Source: Bin87 sp965232895
Lineage (GTDB): Bacteria; Chloroflexota; Dehalococcoidia; Lucifugimonadales; UBA3495
Reading direction: 5' to 3'
Assembly (NCBI GenBank): GCA_965232895.1
Contig: OZ247430.1
Span: 248,001 to 312,000, forward strand
Length of the DNA: 64,000 nucleotides
The notes beneath the pieces were generated by a model. The model did not search any database. It was not told the origin of the DNA and saw nothing but the letters and a program-made list of their open reading frames with translations. The position numbers were made by a program, and so were the translations under genes. Positions 17,056 through 26,634 of the stretch are shown here, in pieces (within the stretch, counting starts at the first letter, position 1; every line of letters begins with the position of its first letter).

Positions 17056-20000
17056 TTGACTAATCCCGCTACCGGCAACCTGCTGGACGAACTGGCCAAA
17101 CTACCTCCGGCAGTCGCCGAAGCCTATCAAGCCGTGGCCGACGCCATGGCCGAGTCCTTCAGCGATGAAGAAACCGCTCTGTGGGCCCGCGAGGGCGTCG
17201 CCATCGGCACCCAGACCGTGCGCTCCTGGGAATCCGCGGTGGAATACTACCGCGTCAGCCCCGAGGTGGCCCGGTCCCTCGCCTTTGCATCGTTCATGCA
17301 GTGGGCCCGCTGCGGGACCTACCTGTCCCAGGACTCGCCGACGCTGGCGGTCGCCTTTTTCAAAGCCAGTCCGTCCATCGTCACCAACCTACGACCCCAG
17401 TACATTCCGCGCTGGGCCGGTCTGGGCCGTTCCCTTTACAAGGGCACCTGGAAGTCCAGCACACTGGCGGCCCGGTTCTTTGAAGTCAGCCCTGACCTGG
17501 TTCGCAACCTCCCCTTCTGGGACGTCGAAGTTTTCGCATCGCTGATCGAGGCATTGTCCTACAAGTCTTACGACGTTGCCGCTGAATGCCTGGTCCTCGG
17601 GCGGGATGTCCTGCCGGCCATGGGTCGGGAACGCGAGGCGTTCCTGTCGATGTCACGCGCCCTGACCGACAGCAGTTGGCGAGAGGTCAAGGCGTGCCTG
17701 GAGATGGCTCCCCGCGCGCTGCAGCACGTCGAGGAGGGGCAGACCGGACGGTTCCTGCGCCTCGGCGAAAAGCTGGCCAAGATGGGCCTGCGCGACACCT
17801 CCCGGTTCCTCTACGACGGCGCCCAGGCTCTTTCCCACGTATCCGCGGGCTCCCAGGGGCACATCCTTGACCTGTGCGAGGGTCTGCTGGCCAGCACCCC
17901 CGACGCGGTTCCGCCCTTCCTCAAGAGCCTCGACCCGGTGCTCAACCGGATCACCCTGCAACAGCTTGACCAGTGGTACCAACACGGCGTCGAGCTCCTC
18001 AACGAGAACCCGGAAAGCGGCATCGCCTTTTTCAAGATCGAGTCGAATACTTCAGAATCCATGCTGGAAACCCTTTCCTCCAGCCTGGACCTGGAGCGGG
18101 TCAAAGGCATCATGCGCCTCTACACCCGGGCGCTGTCCGGCGAGAACATCGAGGTGCTCAGCACCGCTGAACTCGTCCGCCGACAGATCGGCTGGGTCGA
18201 TCAGGACACCGCAGCCACCGACGGAACCAAGGTTTACCTGCCGCCCGTGATCGACAACTACAACGACAAGGCGCAGAACTTCGCCTGGTTCAAGGTGGTG
18301 GCCACCCACCAGGTTTCCCACCTGGAATTCGGCAGCTTCCAGTTCGACTTTGTCCGACCAGCCAACGTGTTTGACGATCGCCGTTTCCAGATGGAAGAAG
18401 CGATCCAGGCGCGCATCGAGGCGCTGCGCACTGCTACCGCCGAGCACTTCCAGTTGCTCGACCCCGACGCCGCCCCGTCCATAGAAGTCGGGGAGGGTCC
18501 GGGCGGCACCATGCGTGTCTACACCGACATCGGCCGCTTCCTGTCACTGTTTGAAGACCGCCGCATGGCTTTCGACCTTTTCAGCGTGCTCGAAGACTGC
18601 CGGCTGGACTACCGCATCAAGACGGAATACCCCGGCATCCGACGGCCGGCACTGGACGTGCAGGGCGACGCTCTCCTGCAGCGCCCGCGCATCGAGGAAC
18701 TGCCGCTGCAGGAAGCCCTGATCGAGTTGCTGGTCCACATGAGCCTGGACCGCTTCGAGGGCCTGCCCGTGCCGCAGGACTATCGTGAAGAAGCCTACAT
18801 GCTCGCTCGGGTCATGCACCGCCTCCGCACCGTCCGCGCATCCATCGAGGACACCGCTGAGGCCGCCCTGCGTGCCTACGAAATCATCTCCCGCCTCCAG
18901 AACGAGCAGGAACCGGAGGACGAGTTCCAACCGGAGGACCTGGACGATCCCGGCGAATTCTCCGAGGAGGAGTACCAGGCGCTGCTCGACAAGCTGCAAG
19001 CCCAGATGAGCGAGCAGGAGGGCGAGCAGGGTGAGGGTGACCCTTACGAATCCCCCGAACCCGTCGAATATCGCGGTGACTTCAAGCCCGAAATGGTCCA
19101 GTTGCTCACCAAGCTTCAGATGGACCAGAGCGAAATGGGCGACGCCGAGCCCATGACCCAGGAGGAACTCGAACAGTTGCTCCAGGACAGCGCCGAGCTC
19201 GAACTCGACGCCCAGGAAGGCGACGTTGACCAGAGCATGGCCATGTTCGCCCAGAACATCATGAAGGAAGCCGGAGTGCCCCCGCCGTCCAATGACCCGG
19301 GGCGCGGCTACGGGCCGATCCTCCACGATGACGACGCCGGCGGCGAGCTGGAAGCTTTGGAACCCAAGACTTTCGTCTACGACGAGTGGGACTTCCGCGC
19401 CAACGACTACAAGCCGCGCTGGTGCATCGTCAAGGAGAAGATACTCGACGAGGGCGACCCGAACTTCTACAACGATTCCCTGCGTAACTACGCCTCGTTG
19501 CTGGCCCACATCAAGCGCCAGTTCGAGCTCATCATGCCGGAGACCTGGCGCAAGACCTATCGCCTGATCGACGGCGAGGACATCGACCTGAACTCGGCCC
19601 TCGAAGCCTGGGCCGACCTGCGCATGAACGTGCCGCCGGACGAGAAGATCTACTGGCGCCGCAACCGCGTGGAGCGCGATGTCGCCGTGGTCTTCCTGCT
19701 GGACATGTCGGCCTCCACCGCCGAGGCCATTGATGAGGGCCGCCACTCCGTGGACGACCGGGACGCTCCGGACGACCCGGTCGAGTACATGGTCTGGCTG
19801 CGCCGTCGCCGCGAAGGCCTGGTGCGCCGCCACTACAAGCGCATCATCGACCTCGAACGCGAGAGCTGCGCGCTCCTGATCAATGCCCTGGAGTCCATCG
19901 GCGACACCTACGGCATCTACGGCTTCTCCGGCTACGGCCGCGAAAACGTGGAATTCTACGTGATCAAGGACATCGAAGAACAGTTCAACGACAAGATCAA

Positions 20001-20364
20001 GCGGCGCATCGACAAGGTGACTCCCCTGCACGCCACGCGCATGGGTTCGGCCATTCGACACGCTGTCACCAAGCTGGAAAATCAGGACGCGGCAACCAAG
20101 ATCATGTTCCTGATCAGCGACGGTCGGCCGCAGGATCGCGGGTACAGCCGGGAAGGCGTTGAGAAGGAATACGCCGTCCACGACACCCACCAAGCCCTCC
20201 TGGAAGCCAAGCGCAAGGAGATCGTCCCCTTCTGCCTGACCGTCGACAAGGCCGGTCACGACTACCTGAAGACGATGTGCGGCGACCTCAACTACGAGGT
20301 CCTGGACGACATCTGGGCCCTGCCGGAAAGGCTGCCCATGCTCTACCGGTCACTGACCATGTAG
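17056..20364 (+). CDS. Large VWA-domain protein, CbbO/NorD-like partner of the MoxR ATPase
   Basis: A 1102-residue protein starting with TTG at 17056, placed by the AGGAGG site ten bases upstream. The N-terminal half (to about residue 600) is built of helical repeats with recurring SPxxxRSLxF-like patches. Next comes a long acidic stretch (about 615-740, rich in Glu, Asp and Gln). The C-terminal part is a von Willebrand A domain with MIDAS motif LLDMSASTAE (Asp883) and a later SDGRPQDRGY. CbbO/NorD proteins use this domain to hold the client while the MoxR-type ATPase works on it. The length is well above the usual 600-800 residues because of the helical N-terminal region. Confidence 0.85.
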   Translation: MTNPATGNLLDELAKLPPAVAEAYQAVADAMAESFSDEETALWAREGVAIGTQTVRSWESAVEYYRVSPEVARSLAFASFMQWARCGTYLSQDSPTLAVAFFKASPSIVTNLRPQYIPRWAGLGRSLYKGTWKSSTLAARFFEVSPDLVRNLPFWDVEVFASLIEALSYKSYDVAAECLVLGRDVLPAMGREREAFLSMSRALTDSSWREVKACLEMAPRALQHVEEGQTGRFLRLGEKLAKMGLRDTSRFLYDGAQALSHVSAGSQGHILDLCEGLLASTPDAVPPFLKSLDPVLNRITLQQLDQWYQHGVELLNENPESGIAFFKIESNTSESMLETLSSSLDLERVKGIMRLYTRALSGENIEVLSTAELVRRQIGWVDQDTAATDGTKVYLPPVIDNYNDKAQNFAWFKVVATHQVSHLEFGSFQFDFVRPANVFDDRRFQMEEAIQARIEALRTATAEHFQLLDPDAAPSIEVGEGPGGTMRVYTDIGRFLSLFEDRRMAFDLFSVLEDCRLDYRIKTEYPGIRRPALDVQGDALLQRPRIEELPLQEALIELLVHMSLDRFEGLPVPQDYREEAYMLARVMHRLRTVRASIEDTAEAALRAYEIISRLQNEQEPEDEFQPEDLDDPGEFSEEEYQALLDKLQAQMSEQEGEQGEGDPYESPEPVEYRGDFKPEMVQLLTKLQMDQSEMGDAEPMTQEELEQLLQDSAELELDAQEGDVDQSMAMFAQNIMKEAGVPPPSNDPGRGYGPILHDDDAGGELEALEPKTFVYDEWDFRANDYKPRWCIVKEKILDEGDPNFYNDSLRNYASLLAHIKRQFELIMPETWRKTYRLIDGEDIDLNSALEAWADLRMNVPPDEKIYWRRNRVERDVAVVFLLDMSASTAEAIDEGRHSVDDRDAPDDPVEYMVWLRRRREGLVRRHYKRIIDLERESCALLINALESIGDTYGIYGFSGYGRENVEFYVIKDIEEQFNDKIKRRIDKVTPLHATRMGSAIRHAVTKLENQDAATKIMFLISDGRPQDRGYSREGVEKEYAVHDTHQALLEAKRKEIVPFCLTVDKAGHDYLKTMCGDLNYEVLDDIWALPERLPMLYRSLTM

Positions 20365-20391
20365 GGCAAAGTTCGGGAACCGCGGAATCTT

Positions 20392-20428
20392 GCAGGGGCG
20401 AATGAACATTCGCCCCTGCGCTTTGTTT
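20392..20428. terminator. Bidirectional terminator between VWA and cinA genes
   Basis: A 13-bp perfect stem, GCAGGGGCGAATG (20392-20404) and CATTCGCCCCTGC (20407-20419), followed by GCTTTGTTT. The genes on both sides end here. The core AGGGGCGAAT/ATTCGCCCCT recurs at 58118-58141, so it may also be a dispersed hairpin. Confidence 0.7.
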
Positions 20429-20437
20429 CGTGACCGT

Positions 20438-21673
20438 CTACGGCGCGACTTCCGTAATCAGTTTACGTAACTCCGTGAGCGCCGTGTTGCAGGACCGGCG
20501 TTTGATGACCAGCCGACGCGGCGGCGTCCGCAACGGGAACTCACGCACGTCCTCCCCGTAGGCTATGGCGATGTGAATGGTCCCGGGGCGGTTTCCTTCG
20601 AGTTCCTGGGGCCCCAGTACCCCGGTCAACCCGATGCCAAAATCAGCGGCGGTGGCAGACTGGGCAACCTGGGCCATGGCGTTGGCGGTTTCCTGGCTCA
20701 CTACGCCGTGGGTCTCCAGGACGCCGGAAGCGACACCCGACGCGATCATTGCTTCGATTGTGTACGCTACGTTGCCGCCCCGGTACCACTGGTTGCTGTC
20801 CGGGGCCTCGGTGATCGTGTTGGCCAGAAAACCGCCGCTGACCGATTCCATGGTGGCCAGCGTCATCCCGCGGTCCACCAGCGCCGCGCCAACAGACAGC
20901 TCGGGAGTTTCGTTGTCGTAGCCCCACACGTAAGGCGCCAGCCGGTCGTGGATGGCGTCTTCAATCGGCGCAATCATCTCTCGCGCTGCCGTCTCATCCG
21001 CGGCGCGCGCAATAATCCGCAGGTGAATGCCATCCGCCTTGGAATAGATCCCGAGATACGGGTTCTCGAGGCCGAAATACTCGGACATGATCTCGTCCAC
21101 CGATGCCTCACCCAATCCCAGCGTCTTGATGTTGCGGGTGATGGTGACCTCGGTATCCACGAGTTCCTTCAACTTGGCGTCGATCTCGTCCTGCCACATC
21201 GCCCGGTTTTCGCCGGGAGGTCCCGGCATGCAGACGATGTGCTTCCCGTCCCGTTGCGCCCACCAACCGGGCGCCGTTCCGTTCCGGTTTGTGATGAACT
21301 CTGCGGACGGTATCAGGTGCGCCTGCTTGACGTTGTGGCCAGGCATATCCTGGCCCCGGTTACGGAACCATTGGCGCAGGTTTTCCAGTTCCGTCTCCTG
21401 AACCACGGGCGTCTCGCCCAGCGCGGCAGCCACGGCCTCCCGCGTCAAATCGTCCTGCGTGGGACCGAGGCCTCCCGTGGTGAATATGATGTCGGAGCGC
21501 CGCCAGCCGTGCACGAAGGCTTCGGTGAGCTTCGGCAAGTCGTCCCCGATGATGCTGACCCACTGCAGCTGAATGCCCAGGGCCGGCAATCGGCCTGCGA
21601 TCCAGCTGGCGTTGGTGTCCGTCAACTCGCCCATCAGCAGTTCCGTGCCGACGGAGATAATCTCTGCCTTCAA
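20438..21673 (-). CDS. cinA: CinA-like nucleotide-processing protein (MoCF domain plus PncC domain)
   Basis: A 411-residue CinA. Residues 1-170 are the MoaB/MogA-like domain with IISVGTELLMGELTDTNA and FTTGGLGPTQDDLTREAVA. The C-terminal PncC domain (from about 250) has LATMESVSGGFLANTITEAP and GLTGVLGPQE. PncC-type domains deamidate nicotinamide mononucleotide in pyridine-nucleotide recycling, and CinA also handles ADP-ribose. It is the last gene of the leftward operon with the GldA/F/G-like ABC system, 23 bp after the DUF4340 gene. Confidence 0.92.
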   Translation of the reverse strand: MKAEIISVGTELLMGELTDTNASWIAGRLPALGIQLQWVSIIGDDLPKLTEAFVHGWRRSDIIFTTGGLGPTQDDLTREAVAAALGETPVVQETELENLRQWFRNRGQDMPGHNVKQAHLIPSAEFITNRNGTAPGWWAQRDGKHIVCMPGPPGENRAMWQDEIDAKLKELVDTEVTITRNIKTLGLGEASVDEIMSEYFGLENPYLGIYSKADGIHLRIIARAADETAAREMIAPIEDAIHDRLAPYVWGYDNETPELSVGAALVDRGMTLATMESVSGGFLANTITEAPDSNQWYRGGNVAYTIEAMIASGVASGVLETHGVVSQETANAMAQVAQSATAADFGIGLTGVLGPQELEGNRPGTIHIAIAYGEDVREFPLRTPPRRLVIKRRSCNTALTELRKLITEVAP

Positions 21674-21696
21674 AATAGCCTCCTCAGCGGCCCCGG

Positions 21697-22809
21697 CTAT
21701 GGGCAGTTGTATGGTCTTTCGGTCGGGGGGTCTTCAACCAGGCAGATGGTCCGTTCCGTGCGCACCCGGTTCACCACGTAAACGATCGGATCACCGGGCA
21801 ACCCCGCGAAATGCACCACTATGTCCGGGTTGCCGGCCTCGTCAAGGAACGGTTTGCCGTCCCGGTCCACCTCAATGTACCCGCCGCCCATGTAAAATTC
21901 GTGCGTCTTTTCGTGGGTCGTGATCTGCACCCTGGTTACCGCAGGTTGCAATCCATATTGTGGGTCGTGGGCCGCGTCTTCCTCAACGTGCCATCCGCCG
22001 GGCGCATCGGGTCCGCCGGGTTTGCTCGGCTTGCCGAACCACTGCAACTGCGAGAGCCACCACTCCGGCTCGACGACCGCCGTGCGTTCGCCGTCGATGG
22101 TAACGTACCACGTGCGGGTGCCGGGCTCTGGCATATAGGTCGCCGTCACGCCATTGTGGGTGATCTCCAATTCCTGGATGTCCCGGAAATCTTCCTCGTA
22201 AAAGTACCCCAATTCCAGCGGTGGCGGAACGACCGGCGGGCTCACCGCCAGGCAGTTCACCACTCTGGCCCACACCTCCGGCACCGTAAGCAACTGGGTG
22301 TCGCCCACCAGGCGCATGTAGCTGTAACCCTCGTCCGGCGTCAGGTTGCCCAGCCAGAACTCATAAGACAGCCCGGTTTCCTCGGTAATCACGATGGTAG
22401 TTTCCGGCGGGTCAAGGCCATATTGCGCCGGGTTTTCGATCGTTTCGCCGAGCACACGGTTGACCCTGGGCCCGCTCAGCAGCAGAGGAGTGCCCGACCA
22501 GCGGTTCTGGTACACCTCCTCCCGCTCGTCGCCATCCACGATGAACCACTTGCCCCGACCCTGGTCCTTGTCAAAGGTTACGGTTTCCAGTTCGCCGGTG
22601 AGCGCCACGTTCTCTTCGGAACACTCGAGTGACCCGCCCGGCTGCCCGCGGTGCGTTACTTCGACACGCACGATGGCGCTGTCATCGATGCGCCACGCCC
22701 ACGGCTCTTCCTCGCGAGGAGCGCTCTGGTCCCATGGTTTGAACCAGAGCGCCAGCGCTCCGAACAGCGCCAGCACGAAAACCAGAAGGATGGTTAAGCG
22801 GATGTTCAT
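21697..22809 (-). CDS. DUF4340 domain envelope protein
   Basis: A 370-residue protein anchored by one N-terminal helix (MNIRLTILLVFVLALFGALALW). The rest lies outside and contains two DUF4340-type repeats, each with a hydrophobic strand set and a YGLDPPETTIVI or YGLQPAVTRVQIT motif. DUF4340 proteins regularly sit next to GldG-like ABC auxiliary proteins, as here. This suggests an accessory role in a transport or surface-assembly complex. The exact function is not known. Confidence 0.83.
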   Translation of the reverse strand: MNIRLTILLVFVLALFGALALWFKPWDQSAPREEEPWAWRIDDSAIVRVEVTHRGQPGGSLECSEENVALTGELETVTFDKDQGRGKWFIVDGDEREEVYQNRWSGTPLLLSGPRVNRVLGETIENPAQYGLDPPETTIVITEETGLSYEFWLGNLTPDEGYSYMRLVGDTQLLTVPEVWARVVNCLAVSPPVVPPPLELGYFYEEDFRDIQELEITHNGVTATYMPEPGTRTWYVTIDGERTAVVEPEWWLSQLQWFGKPSKPGGPDAPGGWHVEEDAAHDPQYGLQPAVTRVQITTHEKTHEFYMGGGYIEVDRDGKPFLDEAGNPDIVVHFAGLPGDPIVYVVNRVRTERTICLVEDPPTERPYNCP

Positions 22810-22863
22810 AGCCGGATAATCACCCCGCCGTCCCGGCGCAAACCGGAACCCGGGCGCTTGGAT

Positions 22864-24654
22864 CTAGCGGCGAACCCACCAGACTACGACCGCCATGATG
22901 CCCATCAGCCCCGGCAACAGCAGCCAGGTCGAGAACCTTACAAAGTTGAACTCGTTTTCGTCCAGGTTCCATTCACGGTAAACGAACTCCCGGTCGCGTA
23001 TGGACACCAGCGAAAAGTCACCCATCAGGTAGTTTGCCGAGTTCAGGAACAGGGCCGCGCTCGATCCGCGGTCCACGTTCCGGTTGGAGACGAAATCCGA
23101 GTCGCCGAACACCACCATGCTCGCTATCTCGTTTTCCGGAGGCCGGGCCGTTGGCGCCGCTGCGCCCACCGGGGCGATGATGTCCAGGTACATGGCCGGG
23201 AAATATACCCGTTGCGGGTCACCCTCCACCGGGTCCACGCGCTCGATATCATCGATCAGGCGAGCCGATGCGGTGGTTGCCGCTATGGGACGCGGCAACC
23301 GGGTGTTGCTTTCTTCTATTATGGGTTCGATGGCGGCCGTGCCCGGCATGAAAGCCACGTTCAGTGGCCGTCCTCTGGGCGCCACTATTTCCGGCGGCGC
23401 CTGCGGATTGTAGATCCCCACCCGCAGCGTGCGCGGTGCGTTGGGCTGTGATCCCTCGACGTCGCGTATGTAGCTGTCACTGACGATAACGCCCCAGAAG
23501 GCCAGGAAAGCCCGGAACGTGTCGTGCGTGTCCGGCTCGGCCAGGAAGATCACTCTCGCGGCCTCTCGGCGCGGCTCGCCATCGGAGTACCGGCCGGCCA
23601 TGTAGTAATTCAGCGCGTCCAGGTGCGCCGTCGGCAACTCTCCCGTCGGGCCGGCGATCACCAGCAACGCGGCATCATCGGGCACCGCGACTTCCTCGTC
23701 CACCGGAGCCCAGGGCAGGGTCTCGACTTGATAGTTGTCCACCTCGAGGCCTTCGCGGATCTTGAGATAACCATCCTCGGCCGCGCGATTCACGTCGCGC
23801 TCGCCGTGGCCGCTCAGGAAATAGACCTTTTTCCGCTGGGTTTCAGTCGCTACGAGCAGCGCGGTATACAGGTCCTGTTCCAGCCGGCTGTAAACCTCGT
23901 CGGTAGGCTGGACCAGATCGATGATATCCGTGCCCACCGCTGACACCGCCAGCGTTTCGTACGCGGTTACCCCCTGGCTTCGCGCCAGGTCGGCCTCCTT
24001 CTGCGGGTCGATGAACTGGAAGGTGAAATTGCCACTGCGTCGCGCGAACTCGCTCAGGGTGGTCTCAACCTTGCCCTGCCTCGTCAGCATCTCAATGCTG
24101 GGTATCTGGTCGGGGTAATACGCCGTGACGCTGATCGGGCGGTTCAGTCCGTCGAGCAGGTCACGAGTGCGATGCGCCAGGGAAAACTGGTTGGTCGCGG
24201 TCGTATCCGACCTGAAGTGATTTTCAAACGCCACGTAGTTGACCAGCGCTACCAGCCCGAAGAAGGCGGCGGTCATGATCACCGTGTTGACTCCGTAGCG
24301 GCCGGTCCGGCTGAAAAACGCGGCCAGCACCTGGCTGAAATACGAGAGCCCCACCAGGAGGACCAACACCGCGCCGATACCGATGACGATGCCACCATAC
24401 AGCTTCAGCGAACCGATGAACGCCAGCAGCACGGCGCCGACGATCAAACCGATCACGCCGGCGATCAGTATCGGCGCATAGAAAACCGCGATCAGATCGA
24501 ACGCCGGCTCTATGAAGGAAAACAGCGTGCGCGACTGTTCCCCCAGCGGCGCCTGGTCGTTGGGGCCGCCGCCGTCTCCGACGTCTTCCTGGCGACCTCG
24601 TCCTCTGCGCCGGCGCCAATCTCGGGGCCCGTCGCCAATGCGCTGTTGGCTCAT
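22864..24654 (-). CDS. GldG-like ABC transporter auxiliary membrane protein
   Basis: I use the start at 24654 (MSQQRIGDGP, 596 residues), one base after the upstream stop and with a GGAGGT site. A charged N terminus (about 40 residues) is followed by three hydrophobic segments. A long outer domain then follows with GVTAYETLAVSAVGTDIIDLVQPTDEVYSRLEQDLYTALLVA and KKVYFLSGHGERD, typical of the ABC_transp_aux family, and a last membrane helix lies at the C terminus (WLLLPGLMGIMAVVVWWV). In Bacteroidota the homologue GldG is part of gliding and secretion; in other phyla the cassette is widespread without gliding. Confidence 0.85.
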   Translation of the reverse strand: MSQQRIGDGPRDWRRRRGRGRQEDVGDGGGPNDQAPLGEQSRTLFSFIEPAFDLIAVFYAPILIAGVIGLIVGAVLLAFIGSLKLYGGIVIGIGAVLVLLVGLSYFSQVLAAFFSRTGRYGVNTVIMTAAFFGLVALVNYVAFENHFRSDTTATNQFSLAHRTRDLLDGLNRPISVTAYYPDQIPSIEMLTRQGKVETTLSEFARRSGNFTFQFIDPQKEADLARSQGVTAYETLAVSAVGTDIIDLVQPTDEVYSRLEQDLYTALLVATETQRKKVYFLSGHGERDVNRAAEDGYLKIREGLEVDNYQVETLPWAPVDEEVAVPDDAALLVIAGPTGELPTAHLDALNYYMAGRYSDGEPRREAARVIFLAEPDTHDTFRAFLAFWGVIVSDSYIRDVEGSQPNAPRTLRVGIYNPQAPPEIVAPRGRPLNVAFMPGTAAIEPIIEESNTRLPRPIAATTASARLIDDIERVDPVEGDPQRVYFPAMYLDIIAPVGAAAPTARPPENEIASMVVFGDSDFVSNRNVDRGSSAALFLNSANYLMGDFSLVSIRDREFVYREWNLDENEFNFVRFSTWLLLPGLMGIMAVVVWWVRR

Positions 24655-24655
24655 G

Positions 24656-25369
24656 CTACCTCCAGCGCCGCGACTCCAGCGCACGTATCGAGAGGAACAG
24701 GAACAGCGCCGTCACCGTCACGAAGTACACGACGTGCGTCGAATCGATGATCCCCCGGTCGAAATCGTTGAAATGACTCGTGAAACCCAGTTGGTTGAAT
24801 ATCGTGGCCCACACTCCGGTAACCACGTCGCCAATAAACGAAGTGGCGTACAGCACCACCAGGATTCCCGTGCCCACCACCGCCGCGATGATTTGGTTGC
24901 TGGTCAACGTGGACGTCAGGATTCCCACCGACAGCGCGGCCATTCCGTAGAGGATCAGTCCGATGTAACCCGAATAAATCGGCCCGGGATCCGGCGTCGC
25001 GAACACCAGCAACAGGATGACATAATACGAAGTCAGGGCCAGCAGGAACAGCAGAAACACGAAACTAGCCAGGTACTTGCCCAGGATCACTTCCCAGTCA
25101 CGCACCGGCGACGTCAGCAGCAGTTCGATGGTGCCCAACTTCTGCTCTTCCGCCAGCAAACGCATGGTCAGCGCAGGAGCCAATGGGATCAACAGGAACG
25201 TCGCGCCCTGGAAAAAATTGCTCAGTGAAGCTTCGGGAAACGGGTTTCCCAGATCACGAACGAAGAAAAACCCGCTCAGCGCCATGAAAATTAGCGCCAC
25301 GATGTATGCCACGGGGCTGCTGAAGTAGATCTGGATTTCCTTGAACGCAACCGCGCGGATCGTTCGCAT
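24656..25369 (-). CDS. ABC-2 type transporter permease (GldF-like)
   Basis: A 237-residue permease with six hydrophobic segments. It has the ABC-2 loop MRLLAEEQKLGTIELLLTSPVRDWEVILGKYLASF (about residues 69-103), which contacts the ATPase. It lies between the ATPase gene (15 bp upstream) and the auxiliary gene (1 bp downstream). With these it forms the membrane core of the exporter. Confidence 0.9.
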   Translation of the reverse strand: MRTIRAVAFKEIQIYFSSPVAYIVALIFMALSGFFFVRDLGNPFPEASLSNFFQGATFLLIPLAPALTMRLLAEEQKLGTIELLLTSPVRDWEVILGKYLASFVFLLFLLALTSYYVILLLVFATPDPGPIYSGYIGLILYGMAALSVGILTSTLTSNQIIAAVVGTGILVVLYATSFIGDVVTGVWATIFNQLGFTSHFNDFDRGIIDSTHVVYFVTVTALFLFLSIRALESRRWR

Positions 25370-25384
25370 CTTGATTCGGTCCGG

Positions 25385-26398
25385 TTATTCGACGTCGTCT
25401 TCCGCTGTCGTCACCCGCAGGAAAATCTCCTCCAGGCTCATGCTGCTCATCTGCATGCTCAGCAGGCTCCAGCCGTTGCTCACCACGGTGCGGGAGATAT
25501 CGTCCCGCAGGTCGGCTCCCTCCCTGAATTTGACGCGGTACGCATTCACGCCCGGCCTCGGATGGTGCGTCACCTCGGTGGTCCCGTCGATATTCCGCAG
25601 CACCGGCAGAACTTCCGCCGGCGGCCCGCCGATCTCAACCTCCAGTTGCGCCACGCCCCGCAGGTGCTGCGCCAGGTTGTTCGGCGTGTCGGCCGCAACG
25701 ATGTGCCCTTCGTGGATGATCAGGACCCGCTCGCAGATCATGCTGACCTCCGGCAGGATGTGGCTGCTCAGTACTACCGTCTGTTCCCGCCCCAGGTCCT
25801 GGATCAGGCTGCGGGTTTCCACCACCTGGATCGGGTCGATCCCGATGGTCGGCTCGTCCAGTACCAGAACCTCCGGCTCGTGCAGGATCGCCTGTGCTAT
25901 CCCGACTCGCTGTCGGAAGCCCTTGGACAGCTTGCCGATGATGGTCTTGCTGTAATCCTCCAGGCGGCATACGTCAATAACGTCATCAATCCGCCCGCGA
26001 ATGCGGCGCCCGTTCATGCCGCGAAGAGTCCCCATGTACTTGAGGTAGCTGGTCACGGTCATTTCAGTGTGCAGCGGCACCGATTCGGGAAGGTAGCCCA
26101 CTCGTTTCCGCACTTCCAGGGATTTCTCCACGACGTCGTACCCGTCCAGGGTGACCGTGCCCCGCGTGGGAGGCATGAACCCGGTCAGAATACGCATGGT
26201 GGTCGTTTTCCCAGCACCGTTAGGACCCAGGAATCCGAGGATCTCGCCCCGACGCACCGTGAAGTTCACGTTCTCCACCGCTGGCATCGGTCCGTAGTAG
26301 TGGGTCAGGTCTCGGACCTCGATCATCGTGTCGACGTCCGCCGTCTCCGTTACCGGATCCAGCTCCAGGTCGGCTTGGTTTTCAGCGTCTACGGCCAT
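25385..26398 (-). CDS. ABC transporter ATP-binding protein (GldA-like)
   Basis: A 337-residue ABC-2 ATPase with Walker A GPNGAGKT (residues 58-65), signature LSKGFRQRVGIAQA, Walker B VLVLDEPTIGIDP and the switch His in SSHILPEV. The first 24 residues are an acidic extension; an internal ATG at residue 25 (MIEVRDLTHYYG) is a possible alternative start, but AAAGG precedes the first. A C-terminal domain of about 90 residues follows the ATPase core. It is the first gene of the five-gene operon ending in cinA. Confidence 0.9.
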   Translation of the reverse strand: MAVDAENQADLELDPVTETADVDTMIEVRDLTHYYGPMPAVENVNFTVRRGEILGFLGPNGAGKTTTMRILTGFMPPTRGTVTLDGYDVVEKSLEVRKRVGYLPESVPLHTEMTVTSYLKYMGTLRGMNGRRIRGRIDDVIDVCRLEDYSKTIIGKLSKGFRQRVGIAQAILHEPEVLVLDEPTIGIDPIQVVETRSLIQDLGREQTVVLSSHILPEVSMICERVLIIHEGHIVAADTPNNLAQHLRGVAQLEVEIGGPPAEVLPVLRNIDGTTEVTHHPRPGVNAYRVKFREGADLRDDISRTVVSNGWSLLSMQMSSMSLEEIFLRVTTAEDDVE

Positions 26399-26529
26399 GA
26401 TCCTTTCTACTCGTGAGAACCGGTGTTGCCACGGATCAACCGGGGTTACGGTTGGCTGGCATACGCCGACGCCGGGTCAACGGATTTGCGACCTCGGCGC
26501 CGATGGGTTGCGGCTGCGGATTTCACCCT

Positions 26530-26558
26530 TTGAATTAGCGTGGCGGCTATGATATTCT
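26530..26558 (+). promoter_or_regulatory. Predicted sigma-70 promoter of speD-speB
   Basis: TTGAAT (26530-26535), 17-bp spacer, TATTCT (26553-26558). It points at speD, about 75 bp downstream, with a terminator-like hairpin in between. Confidence 0.6.
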
Positions 26559-26585
26559 ATGCGCCGCGATTTCACAAGACGGCGC

Positions 26586-26612
26586 AGCCCCGTCCTTACG
26601 GGGCTTATTTTA
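26586..26612 (+). terminator. Terminator-like hairpin in the speD leader (possible attenuator)
   Basis: AGCCCC (26586-26591) and GGGGCT (26600-26605), with partial pairing across the loop, are followed by TATTTTAT. The hairpin lies between the predicted promoter and the speD start at 26635, so transcripts must read through it. It could be a premature-termination switch; no known ligand-binding core is visible in the short leader. Confidence 0.5.
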
Positions 26613-26634
26613 TCGGCGGGGGCTCGCGAGCAGG

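Noticed and set aside
18544..20259. Long antisense frame of 571 residues under the VWA gene
   Set aside because: Its composition is that of a GC-rich shadow frame; the VWA protein on the other strand has clear motifs.
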